The notes: generated from the letters alone by a model not told the origin. 64,000 nt of DNA from Oryzobacter faecalis (GCF_046764005.1 NZ_JBKOFW010000004.1:62001-126000); one strand, 5' to 3'. Shown: positions 1-8,057, counted from the first letter of the stretch. Translations and numbers: made by a program.

Positions 1-1556
1 GGGTCGAGGTCATGGGGTCCGAGGGCTACCTGATCAACCAGTTCCTCGCCCCACGCACGAACCACCGCACCGACCGGTGGGGTGGCAGCCCCGAGAACCG
101 CCGCCGTCTCGCGGTCGAGGTCGTCCGGGCGGTCCGTGAGGCCGTCGGACCCGACTTCCTCCTCGTCTACCGGATCTCGGTGCTCGACCTGGTCGAGGAC
201 GGACAGACCTGGGACGAGGTCGTCGCGCTGGCCCGCGAGGTCGAGGCCGCGGGGGCGAGCATCCTCAACCTCGGGATCGGCTGGCACGAGGCCCGGGTGC
301 CCACGATCGTCACCTCGGTGCCACGCGCGGCGTTCGCGGGGATGGCCGGCCGGCTCAAGGAGCACGTCGGCGTCCCGGTCGTCGCCACGAACCGGATCAA
401 CCTGCCGCACGTCGCCGAGGAGGTCCTCGCCGGTGGCGGGGCCGACCTCGTCTCGCTCGCCCGGCCCTTCCTCGCCGACCCGGAGTGGGTCAACAAGGCC
501 GCGGCCGGCCGCGCCGACGAGATCAACGTCTGCATCGCGTGCAACCAGGCCTGTCTCGACCACACCTTCGTCAAGAAGCGGGCCTCGTGCATGGTCAACC
601 CCCGGGCGGCCCACGAGACCGAGCTCGTCATCTCACCGACCCGCACGGCCAAGCGGGTGGCGGTCGTCGGGGCCGGTCCGGCCGGGCTCGCGGCGGCGAC
701 CACCCTCGCCGAGCGCGGCCACCGGGTCGACCTCCACGAGGCGCGTGACCACGTCGGCGGCCAGTTCGACATCGCGATGCGGATCCCGGGCAAGGAGGAG
801 TTCGCCGAGACCATCCGGTGGTTCACGAAGCGCCTCGAGACGACGGGGGTCACGGTCCACCTCGGCTCCCGGGTCACGGCCGAGGACCTCGTGGCGTCCG
901 GGGTCGACGAGGTCGTCCTCGCCACGGGCGTCGAGCCGAGGGTGCCCGACATCCCGGGGGTCGACCACCCGTCCGTCGTCACCTACGCCGAGCTCGTCCG
1001 CGGCGAGAAGGTGGCCGGTGAGCGGGTGGCCGTGATCGGCGCCGGGGGGATCGGCGTCGACGTCAGTGAGTTCCTGACGACGACGCACTCACCGACCCTC
1101 GATGTCGACGCGTGGCGCGAGGAGTGGGGCGTCACCGACCCGGCCGTCGTGCGGGGCGGGGTGACCACGCCCCGACCGGGGAGGAGCCCGCGCCAGGTCG
1201 TGCTCCTCCAGCGGAAGACGACGTCGATCGGCAAGGGGCTCGGGAGGACGACCGGCTGGGTCCACCGCGCCGCGCTGCGCGCCAAGGGCGTCGAGCTCGT
1301 CACCGGGGTCGCCGAGTACGTGCGGGTCGACGACGACGGGCTGCACGTGCGGCTCGGCGAGGACGGATCGCAGCTGCGGACCTTCGCCGTCGACACCGTC
1401 GTGCTGTGCGCGGGCCAGGAGTCGGTGCGAGACCTCGTCGACGACCTCGCCGCCCGAGGCCTGCCGACCCACGTCATCGGGGGCGCGGACGTGGCGGCCG
1501 AGCTCGACGCCAAGCGCGCGATCAGGCAGGGGACCGAGCTGGCCGCCGCCCTCTGA
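1..1556 (+). CDS. fadH: 2,4-dienoyl-CoA reductase (NADPH), 5' end outside the window
   Basis: This enzyme reduces 2,4-dienoyl-CoA during beta-oxidation of unsaturated fatty acids, using FMN, FAD and a 4Fe-4S cluster. The open frame runs in from the window edge. Compared with E. coli FadH (about 670 aa), roughly 160 N-terminal residues are missing. Counting the Met codon at 12 as residue 1, Tyr6 in MGSEGY and His92 in GIGWHEAR match the catalytic Tyr and His of the family. The Fe-S cysteines are C174, C177, C181 and C193, spaced C-x2-C-x3-C-x11-C. Two Rossmann motifs follow, GAGPAGLA near 220 for FAD and GAGGIG near 342 for NADPH. The C-terminal half keeps TTGWVHR and the ending VAAELDAKRAI, typical of the full-length protein. 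The match is close throughout, so only the start is unknown. Confidence 0.95.
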   Translation, partial: VEVMGSEGYLINQFLAPRTNHRTDRWGGSPENRRRLAVEVVRAVREAVGPDFLLVYRISVLDLVEDGQTWDEVVALAREVEAAGASILNLGIGWHEARVPTIVTSVPRAAFAGMAGRLKEHVGVPVVATNRINLPHVAEEVLAGGGADLVSLARPFLADPEWVNKAAAGRADEINVCIACNQACLDHTFVKKRASCMVNPRAAHETELVISPTRTAKRVAVVGAGPAGLAAATTLAERGHRVDLHEARDHVGGQFDIAMRIPGKEEFAETIRWFTKRLETTGVTVHLGSRVTAEDLVASGVDEVVLATGVEPRVPDIPGVDHPSVVTYAELVRGEKVAGERVAVIGAGGIGVDVSEFLTTTHSPTLDVDAWREEWGVTDPAVVRGGVTTPRPGRSPRQVVLLQRKTTSIGKGLGRTTGWVHRAALRAKGVELVTGVAEYVRVDDDGLHVRLGEDGSQLRTFAVDTVVLCAGQESVRDLVDDLAARGLPTHVIGGADVAAELDAKRAIRQGTELAAAL

Positions 1557-1634
1557 CCCGGGCCGCCGTGCGTTCTCCGGCCCGAGGGGGCCGTTGCGCA
1601 GAGCGTGCGCCGCGGCTTCGGAATCGGTGGTGGG

Positions 1635-2339
1635 TCAGGACGCGGCCGAGGGCGGCACGACGTCGGTCTGCGCGGGCAGGTTGGCGACGCCGACCGGGCA
1701 GGTGAGCCCGTTCGGCCCGTGGTTGCAGTAGCCGCCGGGGTTCTTGTCGAGGTACTGCTGGTGGTAGTCCTCGGCGTACCAGAACGGCCCTGCCTGCTCG
1801 GCCGACGCGAGGGTCGTCGTGATGTCGCCCCGTCCGGCCTCGTGGAGCACGCGCTGGAAGGCGTCCTTCGTCGCGCGCGCCGCGGCCTCCTGGGCCGGCG
1901 TCGTCCAGAAGATCGCGGAGCGGTACGCCGTGCCGAGGTCGTTGCCCTGGCGGTTGCCCTGGGTGGGGTCGTGGTTCTCCCAGAAGGCCTTGAGCAGCAG
2001 CTCGGGGGAGGTGGCCGCAGGGTCGTACGCGACGAGCACGGTCTCGGCGTGGCCGGTGCGCCCGGTGCACGTCTCCTCGTACGTCGGGTTCGGGGTGTAC
2101 CCCCCCATGTAGCCGGCGGCGGTCGTCACGACCCCGGGCAGCCTCCAGAAGATCCGCTCGGCACCCCAGAAGCAGCCCATGGCCACGTGGAGCACCTCGG
2201 TGCCCTCGGGCCAGGGCCCCTCGAGCGGGGTTCCGAGGACCTCATGGGTCGTCGGAACAGTAAAGGAACGGTCAGGACGGCCCGGAAGGGCCTCCTCGCG
2301 CGTCGGCAACGTCATCTTGGCACGGGAACCGAAGATCAT
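1635..2339 (-). CDS. msrA: Peptide methionine-S-sulfoxide reductase MsrA
   Basis: MsrA reduces the S-epimer of methionine sulfoxide in oxidised proteins, in the cytosol. The 234-residue protein carries the signature GCFWG with the catalytic cysteine at residue 56, and YMGGYTPNPTYE beyond it. The C-terminal segment GYCNHGPNGLTCPVG holds the likely recycling cysteines. An upstream in-frame ATG at 2420 would add 27 low-complexity residues. I chose the ATG at 2339 because GGAG sits five bases before it and because the N-terminus MIFGSRAKMTLPTREEALPGR resembles actinobacterial MsrA. It is divergent from the secreted-protein gene at 2560 across an AT-rich spacer with inverted repeats. Confidence 0.93.
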   Translation of the reverse strand: MIFGSRAKMTLPTREEALPGRPDRSFTVPTTHEVLGTPLEGPWPEGTEVLHVAMGCFWGAERIFWRLPGVVTTAAGYMGGYTPNPTYEETCTGRTGHAETVLVAYDPAATSPELLLKAFWENHDPTQGNRQGNDLGTAYRSAIFWTTPAQEAAARATKDAFQRVLHEAGRGDITTTLASAEQAGPFWYAEDYHQQYLDKNPGGYCNHGPNGLTCPVGVANLPAQTDVVPPSAAS

Positions 2340-2559
2340 GCTCGCTCCAACCATCGTACTCGTCTGGGTATTCCTGCTTGAACTCATGGATCCGTAGGTA
2401 GAAGAACGGTCAATAGTCAACCGTTCGTCTAGTGGAGGTCATTCAAAGGTCTGAGATTCGTAAAGAAACAGTAAAGAACGAGGCGTATTTCTTTACCTTC
2501 GTCTTACCCACAGGACGCGGCAGGGGCGGGACGTGGGACCTCGACCGAAGGACGAACCG
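2340..2559. promoter_or_regulatory. AT-rich divergent regulatory region with inverted repeats
   Basis: This 220-base spacer between divergent msrA and the secreted-protein gene is clearly poorer in G+C than its surroundings, especially 2390-2515. It contains GAACGGT at 2404-2410 inverted as ACCGTTC at 2420-2426. It also contains GTAAAGAAA at 2460-2468 inverted as TTTCTTTAC at 2488-2496, with another GTAAAGAA at 2471-2478. On the minus strand the first repeat spans TTGACT and TTGACC, which could be -35 elements for msrA. No convincing complete promoter could be fixed by eye. Confidence 0.5.
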
Positions 2560-3150
2560 ATGCCCACCGCAGTCTCCCGCCGCCGCCTCGTCGCCGCCAC
2601 CGCATGGTCGGTCCCGGTCATCCTCGTGGGCCGGCCGGCGGCCGCCGCCAGCTGCTCCAGCGCACCCACGGTCACCGTCGTGCCGACGCTCGGTGTCTCG
2701 AGCTCCATCCAGACCAAGACCGTCAACGGCCACACCATCGGCACCTTCTCGTACGCGGTCTCGAACGCGGGGACGACCTCGATCCCGGCGGGGACGACGT
2801 ACACGATCGTCTTCGCGGTCACCAAGGCGCCGGGCAACGCCGGCAAGAACCTCGAAGTCTCCCCGCGCACCATCGCCGGCCTGGGCCTCAGCAGGACCTC
2901 GCCGGTCTCGATGAACCCCGACGGCCCGCCGAAGGGCGAGCAGACCTTCTCGGTGACCCTCACCCTCACCGCGGCCGTCGCGCCGGGTGGGACCCGCACC
3001 CAGGTCTGGGACATCGACTCCGAGACCGGCGTCGGGGCCACCCACCTGACGATGAGCGCCGCGCTCGCCGGCTACGGCAGCAGCCAGTGCTCCAGCACGG
3101 GAGCCGGGGGCCAGACGACCGAGACGGGGCAGTGGGGCTCGTCGGTCTAG
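2560..3150 (+). CDS. Secreted protein with twin-arginine-type signal peptide, function unknown
   Basis: I do not recognise a catalytic family. The 196-residue product begins with a Tat-like signal: SRRR at residues 6-9, a hydrophobic stretch to about residue 25, then Ala-rich AAAA just before the first mature Cys. The mature part is rich in Thr, Ser, Val and Gly and looks like an all-beta, immunoglobulin- or DUF11-like surface domain. Two cysteines near the ends (ASCSS and SSQCSS) could form a disulfide. I chose ATG 2560 because GAAGGA lies eight bases before it, whereas the upstream ATG at 2533 has no such site. Its partner gene across the spacer is msrA. A cell-envelope role is inferred only from the signal peptide. 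Confidence 0.75.
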   Translation: MPTAVSRRRLVAATAWSVPVILVGRPAAAASCSSAPTVTVVPTLGVSSSIQTKTVNGHTIGTFSYAVSNAGTTSIPAGTTYTIVFAVTKAPGNAGKNLEVSPRTIAGLGLSRTSPVSMNPDGPPKGEQTFSVTLTLTAAVAPGGTRTQVWDIDSETGVGATHLTMSAALAGYGSSQCSSTGAGGQTTETGQWGSSV

Positions 3151-3156
3151 GCCGAC

Positions 3157-3519
3157 CACGAACTTCCGACGAGACCGGCGCCGGGGGCCGGCCTCCTCGG
3201 ACAGCAGGGGAACCGCACGACAGCACGACAGCAGCACTGCAGCACTGCAGCACTGCAGCACAGCACGACCGCGGAGACCGGCGCTGGGGGCCGGCCTTCG
3301 CGGAGCGACCCGAACGGGACGACCGAAGGGACCGGCGCTGGGGGCCGGCCTCTCCGGGCGGACCGCAGGGACGCAGCACGACAGCAGCACCGCTGCACAC
3401 CAGCAGCACGCACGACCGCGGAGACCGGCGCTGGGGGCCGGCCTTCGCGGAGCAGGACACCGCAAGGACTGCCGACACCACGAGACCGGCGCCGGGGGCC
3501 GGCCTCGCGGGGTCCGGAC
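3157..3519. repeat. Cluster of five related hairpin repeats
   Basis: Five copies of a 25-base core, G(A/G)GACCGGCGC(T/C)GGGGGCCGGCC(T)(T/C), start at 3171, 3274, 3328, 3421 and 3482. Each core folds into CCGGC/GCCGG with a seven-base loop GCTGGGG or GCCGGGG. All five keep an A-C mismatch just outside this stem. The flanks extend the stem to about 14 positions. In copies 2 and 4, CCGCG pairs with CGCGG and the two copies are identical over about 44 bases. In copy 1, CCGA pairs with TCGG instead, so lower-stem pairing is kept by changes on both arms. No protein-coding frame with sensible composition covers the block. Confidence 0.8.
3231..3262. repeat. Tandem 8-base repeat, GCAGCACT x4
   Basis: Four adjacent copies of GCAGCACT lie at 3231, 3239, 3247 and 3255, the last ending in A instead of T. 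CAGCACGACAG-type motifs flank it and recur at 3371-3417 between hairpin copies 3 and 4. The tract sits between hairpin copies 1 and 2. It may mark slippage during growth of the hairpin cluster. Confidence 0.8.
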
Positions 3520-3629
3520 GGACAGGGGCGGGGTGGACGGGCGACAGGGGCCCGGCCACCCCGCCCCGCTGGGCCGGGGCGGGGCGGACGGGCCACGGGC
3601 CCGCTCGCCCCGCTCGGTGCGACCGGGCC
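3520..3629. other. Non-coding spacer upstream of metB
   Basis: This is the remainder of the 491-base gap between the secreted-protein gene and metB. It is extremely G+C rich with runs such as GGGGCGGGGTGG. I see no gene, Shine-Dalgarno sequence or further hairpin copy in it, only the approach to the metB -10 element. Confidence 0.6.
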
Positions 3630-3635
3630 TACGCT
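3630..3635 (+). promoter_or_regulatory. -10 element of leaderless metB promoter
   Basis: TACGCT lies six bases before the metB ATG at 3642. No Shine-Dalgarno sequence and no TTGACA-like -35 box are visible, so transcription probably begins at or next to the start codon. Confidence 0.55.
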
Positions 3636-3641
3636 CGGGGG

Positions 3642-4820
3642 ATGACGACCGACCGACTCGGCTTCTCGTCCCTGGCCATCCACGCCGGGCAGGAGCCCGA
3701 CCCCACGACCGGAGCGGTCGTGCCACCGATCCACCAGGTGAGCACCTACAAGCAGGACGGCATCGGGGGCCTGCGCGGCGGGTACGAGTACAGCCGCTCC
3801 GCCAACCCGACGCGCACCGCCCTCGAGGAGTGCATCGCCGCGCTCGAGGGGGGCGAGCGCGGTTTCGCCTTCGCCAGCGGCCTCGCCGGCGAGGACACCG
3901 TGCTCCGGGCCCTCCTCGCGCCCGGCGACCACGTCGTCGTCCCGTCCGACGCCTACGGCGGCACGTACCGCCTGTTCAACATGGTCGCGAAGCCGTGGGG
4001 GGTCGAGCACTCGGTGGCCGCCGTCGCCGACGTCGAGTCGGTGCGCGCCGCGCTGCGCCCCGGGACCCGGATGGTCTGGGTCGAGACGCCCACGAACCCG
4101 CTCCTCGGCATCGCCGACATCGAGGCGATCGCCGAGCTCACCCACGAGGCCGGCGCCCTCCTCGTCGTCGACAACACCTTCGCCTCCCCGTACCTGCAGC
4201 AGCCGATCGCGCTGGGCGCCGACGTCGTCGTCCACTCGACGACGAAGTACGCGGGTGGCCACAGCGACGTCGTCGGTGGTGCCGTCGTCGTCGCGCCCGG
4301 TGCCACGACCCGCGACGGCGCCTCGGTCTCGGAGCGGATCGGCTACCACCAGAACGCGATGGGTGCGGTGGCCGGCCCCTTCGACGCCTGGCTGGTCCTG
4401 CGCGGCCTGAAGACCCTCGCGGTCCGGATGGAGCGGCACTGCGACAACGCCGAGGCCGTCGTCGACTTCCTCACCGCCCACCCGGGGGTCACCGCGGTCC
4501 ACTACCCCGGCCTGCCCGACCACCCCAACCACGAGGTCGCCGCGCGCCAGATGAGGCGGTTCGGCGGCATGGTCGCCTTCCGCGTCAAGGGCGGCGAGGA
4601 CGTCGCCACGAAGGTCTGCGCCGAGACCCAGCTGTGGATCCTCGGGGAGTCCCTCGGCGGGGTCGAGTCGCTCATCGAGCACCCGGGCCTGATGACGCAC
4701 GCGTCCGTCGCCGGCACCGAGCTCGAGGTGCCGGGCGACCTCATCCGGCTGTCCGTCGGCATCGAGGACGCCGAGGACCTCGTCGCCGACCTGCGCCAGG
4801 CGCTCGACCGGCTCACCTGA
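3642..4820 (+). CDS. metB: Cystathionine gamma-synthase family PLP enzyme
   Basis: This 392-residue Cys/Met-metabolism PLP enzyme probably condenses an activated homoserine with cysteine to give cystathionine. The PLP lysine is K202 in STTKYAGGHSDVVGG. YEYSRSANPT near residue 44 and the later SLGGVESLIEHP are family landmarks. Its length fits the family (380-400 aa). The reading frame stays open far upstream, through the hairpin cluster, but the protein similarity begins at MTTDRLGFSSLAIHAGQ, so I start at ATG 3642. The closest alternatives are cystathionine gamma-lyase and methionine gamma-lyase, which cannot be separated by eye. The next gene starts five bases after the stop, suggesting co-transcription. 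Confidence 0.85.
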   Translation: MTTDRLGFSSLAIHAGQEPDPTTGAVVPPIHQVSTYKQDGIGGLRGGYEYSRSANPTRTALEECIAALEGGERGFAFASGLAGEDTVLRALLAPGDHVVVPSDAYGGTYRLFNMVAKPWGVEHSVAAVADVESVRAALRPGTRMVWVETPTNPLLGIADIEAIAELTHEAGALLVVDNTFASPYLQQPIALGADVVVHSTTKYAGGHSDVVGGAVVVAPGATTRDGASVSERIGYHQNAMGAVAGPFDAWLVLRGLKTLAVRMERHCDNAEAVVDFLTAHPGVTAVHYPGLPDHPNHEVAARQMRRFGGMVAFRVKGGEDVATKVCAETQLWILGESLGGVESLIEHPGLMTHASVAGTELEVPGDLIRLSVGIEDAEDLVADLRQALDRLT

Positions 4821-4825
4821 CGCCG

Positions 4826-6157
4826 GTGCCGCTCGTCCTCTGCGTCGACGTGGGGTCGACGTTCACCAAGGGCGTCCTCGTCGACGCTTCCTCGGGCGCG
4901 GTGGTCGCGACGGCGAGCCACCCGACGACCGTCGCCACCGACGTCATGGACGGGGTCGACGCCGTCCGGGCGGCCCTGGCGGGCCACGGCGAGCCGGGCG
5001 ACGTCCTCGTCTGCTCGAGCGCGGGGGGCGGGCTGCGGCTCGCCGTCGTCGGGTACGAGCGCGCGGTCACGGCGGAGGCCGGCCACCGGGTCGGCCTGTC
5101 CGCGGGAGCCCGCGTCGTCCACGTGGCGGCCGGCCCGATGACGGGTTCCGACGTCGCCGCGCTGCGTGCCGCACGGCCCGACCTCGTCCTCCTCGTCGGC
5201 GGGACCGACGGCGGGAACGCCGACGTCCTCCTCCACAACGCCGCCCGCCTCTCGAGGGCGCGGCTGGCCGCCCCGGTCGTCGTCGCCGGCAACGCGGACG
5301 CCGCCCCCGAGGTGGCCGCGACCCTCGCGGCGAGCGGCCGGCGGTTCGTCGTCACCGACAACGTCCTGCCGCGCATCGGCGTCGTCGCCCCGGAGGCGGC
5401 GCGCGCCGCCATCCGCGAGGTCTTCCTCACCCACGTCATCGGCGGGAAGGGGCTCTCGCGCGGCCGCGGGTTCGCCGAGCTCGTGCGCGCGGCGACCCCG
5501 GACGCGGTGCTGCGCGGGGTCGAGGTCGTCGCCGAGGTCGCCGGCGGGGACCTGCTCGTCGTCGACGTCGGCGGCGCGACGACCGACGTCTACTCGGTGC
5601 TCACCCCGCAGGGCGAGGACGCGACGATCCACCGCGACGTCGTCGGCACCCTGTGGCACGCGCGCACGGTCGAGGCCGACCTCGGGATGAGGTGGAGCGC
5701 CCAGGGCGTCGTCGAGGCCGCGGGGCGCGAGCGGCTGGAGGTGTCGGCGGCCACCGTGGCCCACGCGGCGGCGTCCGTCGCCGACCCCGGGCGGCTGGCG
5801 GTCGGCCCCGGGGACTGGGAGGCGGAGGAGGAGGTCGCCGGGCTCGCCGCCGTCGTGGCGGCCCGGCGGCACGGGCGGCCCCCGCACCCATCGCAGCGAC
5901 CGCGGCCGCTCGCCGACGTCGTCCTCGTCGTGGGCTCGGGCGGGGTGCTGCGGCATGCCCCGGACGGGGTGGCCGGCCGCGTCCTGTCGCGGGTCGTCAC
6001 CGACCACGGGGGTGGCTGGCGGGTTCCCGAGGACCCCCGGCTCCGGGTCGACGCGGTGTACGTCCTGTTCGCGGTGGGGCTGCTCGCCGACGCGCACCCG
6101 GGGGCCGCGAGGGCCCTCGCCCGCACGCTCGTCACGGGCGCCCCGAAATCGGTGTGA
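4826..6157 (+). CDS. GlmL/MutL-family ASKHA ATPase (glutamate mutase L-like)
   Basis: This 443-residue protein belongs to the MutL/GlmL group of ATPases, a set encoded beside the cobalamin-dependent glutamate mutase subunits in clostridia. The N-terminus has an ASKHA phosphate-binding loop, DVGSTFTKG at 8-16. A second one, VVDVGGATTDV, lies near residue 246. VLLVGGTDGGN and ADLGMRWSAQGV are further family-like stretches. It starts at a GTG five bases after metB, so it is probably translated from the same mRNA. No glutamate mutase subunit (GlmE/GlmS) or methylaspartase lies in this window, which makes it an orphan here. Its partner and substrate are not known from the sequence. Confidence 0.7.
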   Translation: MPLVLCVDVGSTFTKGVLVDASSGAVVATASHPTTVATDVMDGVDAVRAALAGHGEPGDVLVCSSAGGGLRLAVVGYERAVTAEAGHRVGLSAGARVVHVAAGPMTGSDVAALRAARPDLVLLVGGTDGGNADVLLHNAARLSRARLAAPVVVAGNADAAPEVAATLAASGRRFVVTDNVLPRIGVVAPEAARAAIREVFLTHVIGGKGLSRGRGFAELVRAATPDAVLRGVEVVAEVAGGDLLVVDVGGATTDVYSVLTPQGEDATIHRDVVGTLWHARTVEADLGMRWSAQGVVEAAGRERLEVSAATVAHAAASVADPGRLAVGPGDWEAEEEVAGLAAVVAARRHGRPPHPSQRPRPLADVVLVVGSGGVLRHAPDGVAGRVLSRVVTDHGGGWRVPEDPRLRVDAVYVLFAVGLLADAHPGAARALARTLVTGAPKSV

Positions 6158-6177
6158 CGCCTGTCGGTGGCGGCACC

Positions 6178-6183
6178 TAGCGT
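6178..6183 (+). promoter_or_regulatory. -10 element of leaderless ABC exporter promoter
   Basis: TAGCGT lies six bases before the ATG at 6190, with no Shine-Dalgarno sequence between them. The preceding gene ends only 21 bases upstream, so read-through is also possible. Confidence 0.5.
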
Positions 6184-6189
6184 GTCCCC

Positions 6190-7176
6190 ATGACCGCACC
6201 AGCCATCGAGGCCGTCGACCTCGTCAAGACCTTCGGCGACTTCACCGCCGTCGACGGCGTCAGCTTCTCCGTGCCCGAGGGCTCGGTCTTCTCGATGCTC
6301 GGCCCCAACGGCGCCGGCAAGACGACGACCGTGCGGATGATGACGACGCTCTCGATCCCGACGTCGGGCACCGCACGGGTGGCCGGCTTCGACGTCGTCG
6401 CCGATGCCGACGCGGTGCGGCACCGGATGGGGCTCACCGCCCAGTCCGCCACCGTCGACGAGCTCCTGACCGGGCGCGAGAACCTGCGCCTCGTCGGCGA
6501 CCTGTACGGGCTGCCCAAGGCCCTGGTGAGGAAGCAGGCCGACGACCTCCTCGAGCGGTTCTCCCTCACCGAGGCCGGCTCCAAGGTCGTCAAGGACTAC
6601 TCGGGCGGCATGCGGCGCCGGCTCGACCTCGCGGCGAGCCTCGTGGCCACCCCGCCGGTGCTCTTCCTCGACGAGCCGACCACCGGCCTCGACCCGCGCA
6701 GCCGCGTCGAGCTGTGGGGGGTGCTCCGCGACCTCGTCCGCGACGGCACGACCCTGTTCCTCACGACGCAGTACCTCGACGAGGCCGACCAGCTCGCCGA
6801 CCGCATCGTCGTCGTCGACCACGGCAAGGTCATCGCCGACGGCACGCCGCTCGAGCTCAAGGACCAGTCGGGCCGGGCCAGCCTCGTCGTCGCGGTGAGC
6901 CGCGCCCCCGAGGTCGAGCTCGCGGCGTCGATCGTCCGCGAGGAGGTGGCCGAGGCCCACGTCGACCTCGACAGCCGGCGCATCACCGCCCCGGCCGAAG
7001 GCGTCGGCGCGCTGACCCGCATCGCCGCCCGCCTCGAGGAGGCCGGCATCGAGCTCGACGACATCGGGCTCCAGCGGCCGAGCCTCGACGACGTCTTCCT
7101 CTCCCTCACCGGCCACCGTGCCGAGGACCAGACCACCGAGCCCGAGGGCTCGCGCACCAGCGAGGTGACGGCATGA
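6190..7176 (+). CDS. DrrA-type ABC transporter ATP-binding protein
   Basis: This 328-residue ATPase resembles the daunorubicin-resistance DrrA group, which powers export of drugs or lipids. Walker A GPNGAGKTT is at 38-46, the signature YSGGMRRRLDLA starts near 136, and Walker B LFLDEPTTGLD is near 158. The H-loop region reads FLTTQYLDEAD, with Gln in the switch position as is common in DrrA proteins. A C-terminal regulatory extension of about 90 residues follows the ABC domain. Its stop overlaps the ATG of the permease gene (ATGA), so the two are translationally coupled. The substrate is unknown. Confidence 0.9.
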   Translation: MTAPAIEAVDLVKTFGDFTAVDGVSFSVPEGSVFSMLGPNGAGKTTTVRMMTTLSIPTSGTARVAGFDVVADADAVRHRMGLTAQSATVDELLTGRENLRLVGDLYGLPKALVRKQADDLLERFSLTEAGSKVVKDYSGGMRRRLDLAASLVATPPVLFLDEPTTGLDPRSRVELWGVLRDLVRDGTTLFLTTQYLDEADQLADRIVVVDHGKVIADGTPLELKDQSGRASLVVAVSRAPEVELAASIVREEVAEAHVDLDSRRITAPAEGVGALTRIAARLEEAGIELDDIGLQRPSLDDVFLSLTGHRAEDQTTEPEGSRTSEVTA

Positions 7177-8057
7177 CGACGACGACCAGCCCGACGACGG
7201 GTCAGGGCCGAGGTGGCGCCCGGGGGAGCCGGTTCACCCCGATGCACCCCGACGAGCGCGGCGCCGGTCCGGTGCGGCAGGTCTGGGCCCTCGTGCGCCG
7301 CAACCTCTCGCACATCAAGCGCCAGCCCGAGATGCTCACCGACGTGACGATCCAGCCGGTCATGTTCGTCCTGCTCTTCGCCTTCGTCTTCGGCGGGTCG
7401 ATCACCGTCCCCGGTGTCGACTACAAGGAGTGGCTGCTCCCCGGGATCATGGCGCAGACGATGACCTTCAGCGCCTTCATCGTCGCCGTCGGCCTCACGT
7501 CCGACATCGGCAAGGGGATCGTCGACCGGTTCAGGTCGCTGCCCATCGGGCGGTCCTCGGTCGTCGTCGCCCGCAGCATCTCGAGCATCCTGCACTCGCT
7601 GATCGGCATCGTCGTCATGTCGGTCACCGGCCTGTTCATCGGCTGGGGCCTGCACGACGGGATCCTGCGGGGGCTCGCGGGCTACGGCCTGCTCGTCCTC
7701 TTCGGGTTCGCGATGATCTGGATCGGCATCCTGTGCGGCTCGGCGCTGCGGTCGGTCGAGGCGGTGCAGGGCGTCATGTTCACGACGGTCTTCCCGATCA
7801 CCTTCCTGTCCAACGCCTTCGCGCGCACCGACGTCATGCCCGACTGGCTGCGCTTCCTCGCCGAGTGGAACCCGATCAGCGCCCTCGTCCAGGCGATGCG
7901 CGAGCTGTGGGGCAACGACGGCGGGTTCCCCGTGCCGGCCGACGCGGCCCTCCCGCTCCAGCACCCCGTCCTCACGACCGTCATCTGGTCGGTCGGCCTG
8001 TCGGCGGTCCTGGCCCCCCTCGCCGTCCGCGCGTTCGTGCGGCGGACCACCGACTGA
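7173..8057 (+). CDS. DrrB-type ABC-2 transporter permease
   Basis: This 294-residue integral membrane protein of the ABC-2 family is the transmembrane partner of the preceding ATPase. After a hydrophilic N-terminus of about 45 residues, six hydrophobic segments follow, beginning with IQPVMFVLLFAFVFGGS. Between them are the amphipathic segment GIVDRFRSLPIGR and the late WNPISALVQAMRELWGN, both characteristic of DrrB-like permeases. The start codon overlaps the ATPase stop codon. The pair makes a two-gene exporter. Neither gene has a nearby biosynthetic cluster to hint at its cargo. Confidence 0.9.
   Translation: MTTTTSPTTGQGRGGARGSRFTPMHPDERGAGPVRQVWALVRRNLSHIKRQPEMLTDVTIQPVMFVLLFAFVFGGSITVPGVDYKEWLLPGIMAQTMTFSAFIVAVGLTSDIGKGIVDRFRSLPIGRSSVVVARSISSILHSLIGIVVMSVTGLFIGWGLHDGILRGLAGYGLLVLFGFAMIWIGILCGSALRSVEAVQGVMFTTVFPITFLSNAFARTDVMPDWLRFLAEWNPISALVQAMRELWGNDGGFPVPADAALPLQHPVLTTVIWSVGLSAVLAPLAVRAFVRRTTD

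Noticed and set aside
2604..3641. An open upstream extension of the metB frame through the hairpin cluster
   Set aside because: The translation is dominated by Arg, Gly, His and Asp and follows the DNA repeats. Family similarity begins only at ATG 3642, which also has a well-placed -10 element.
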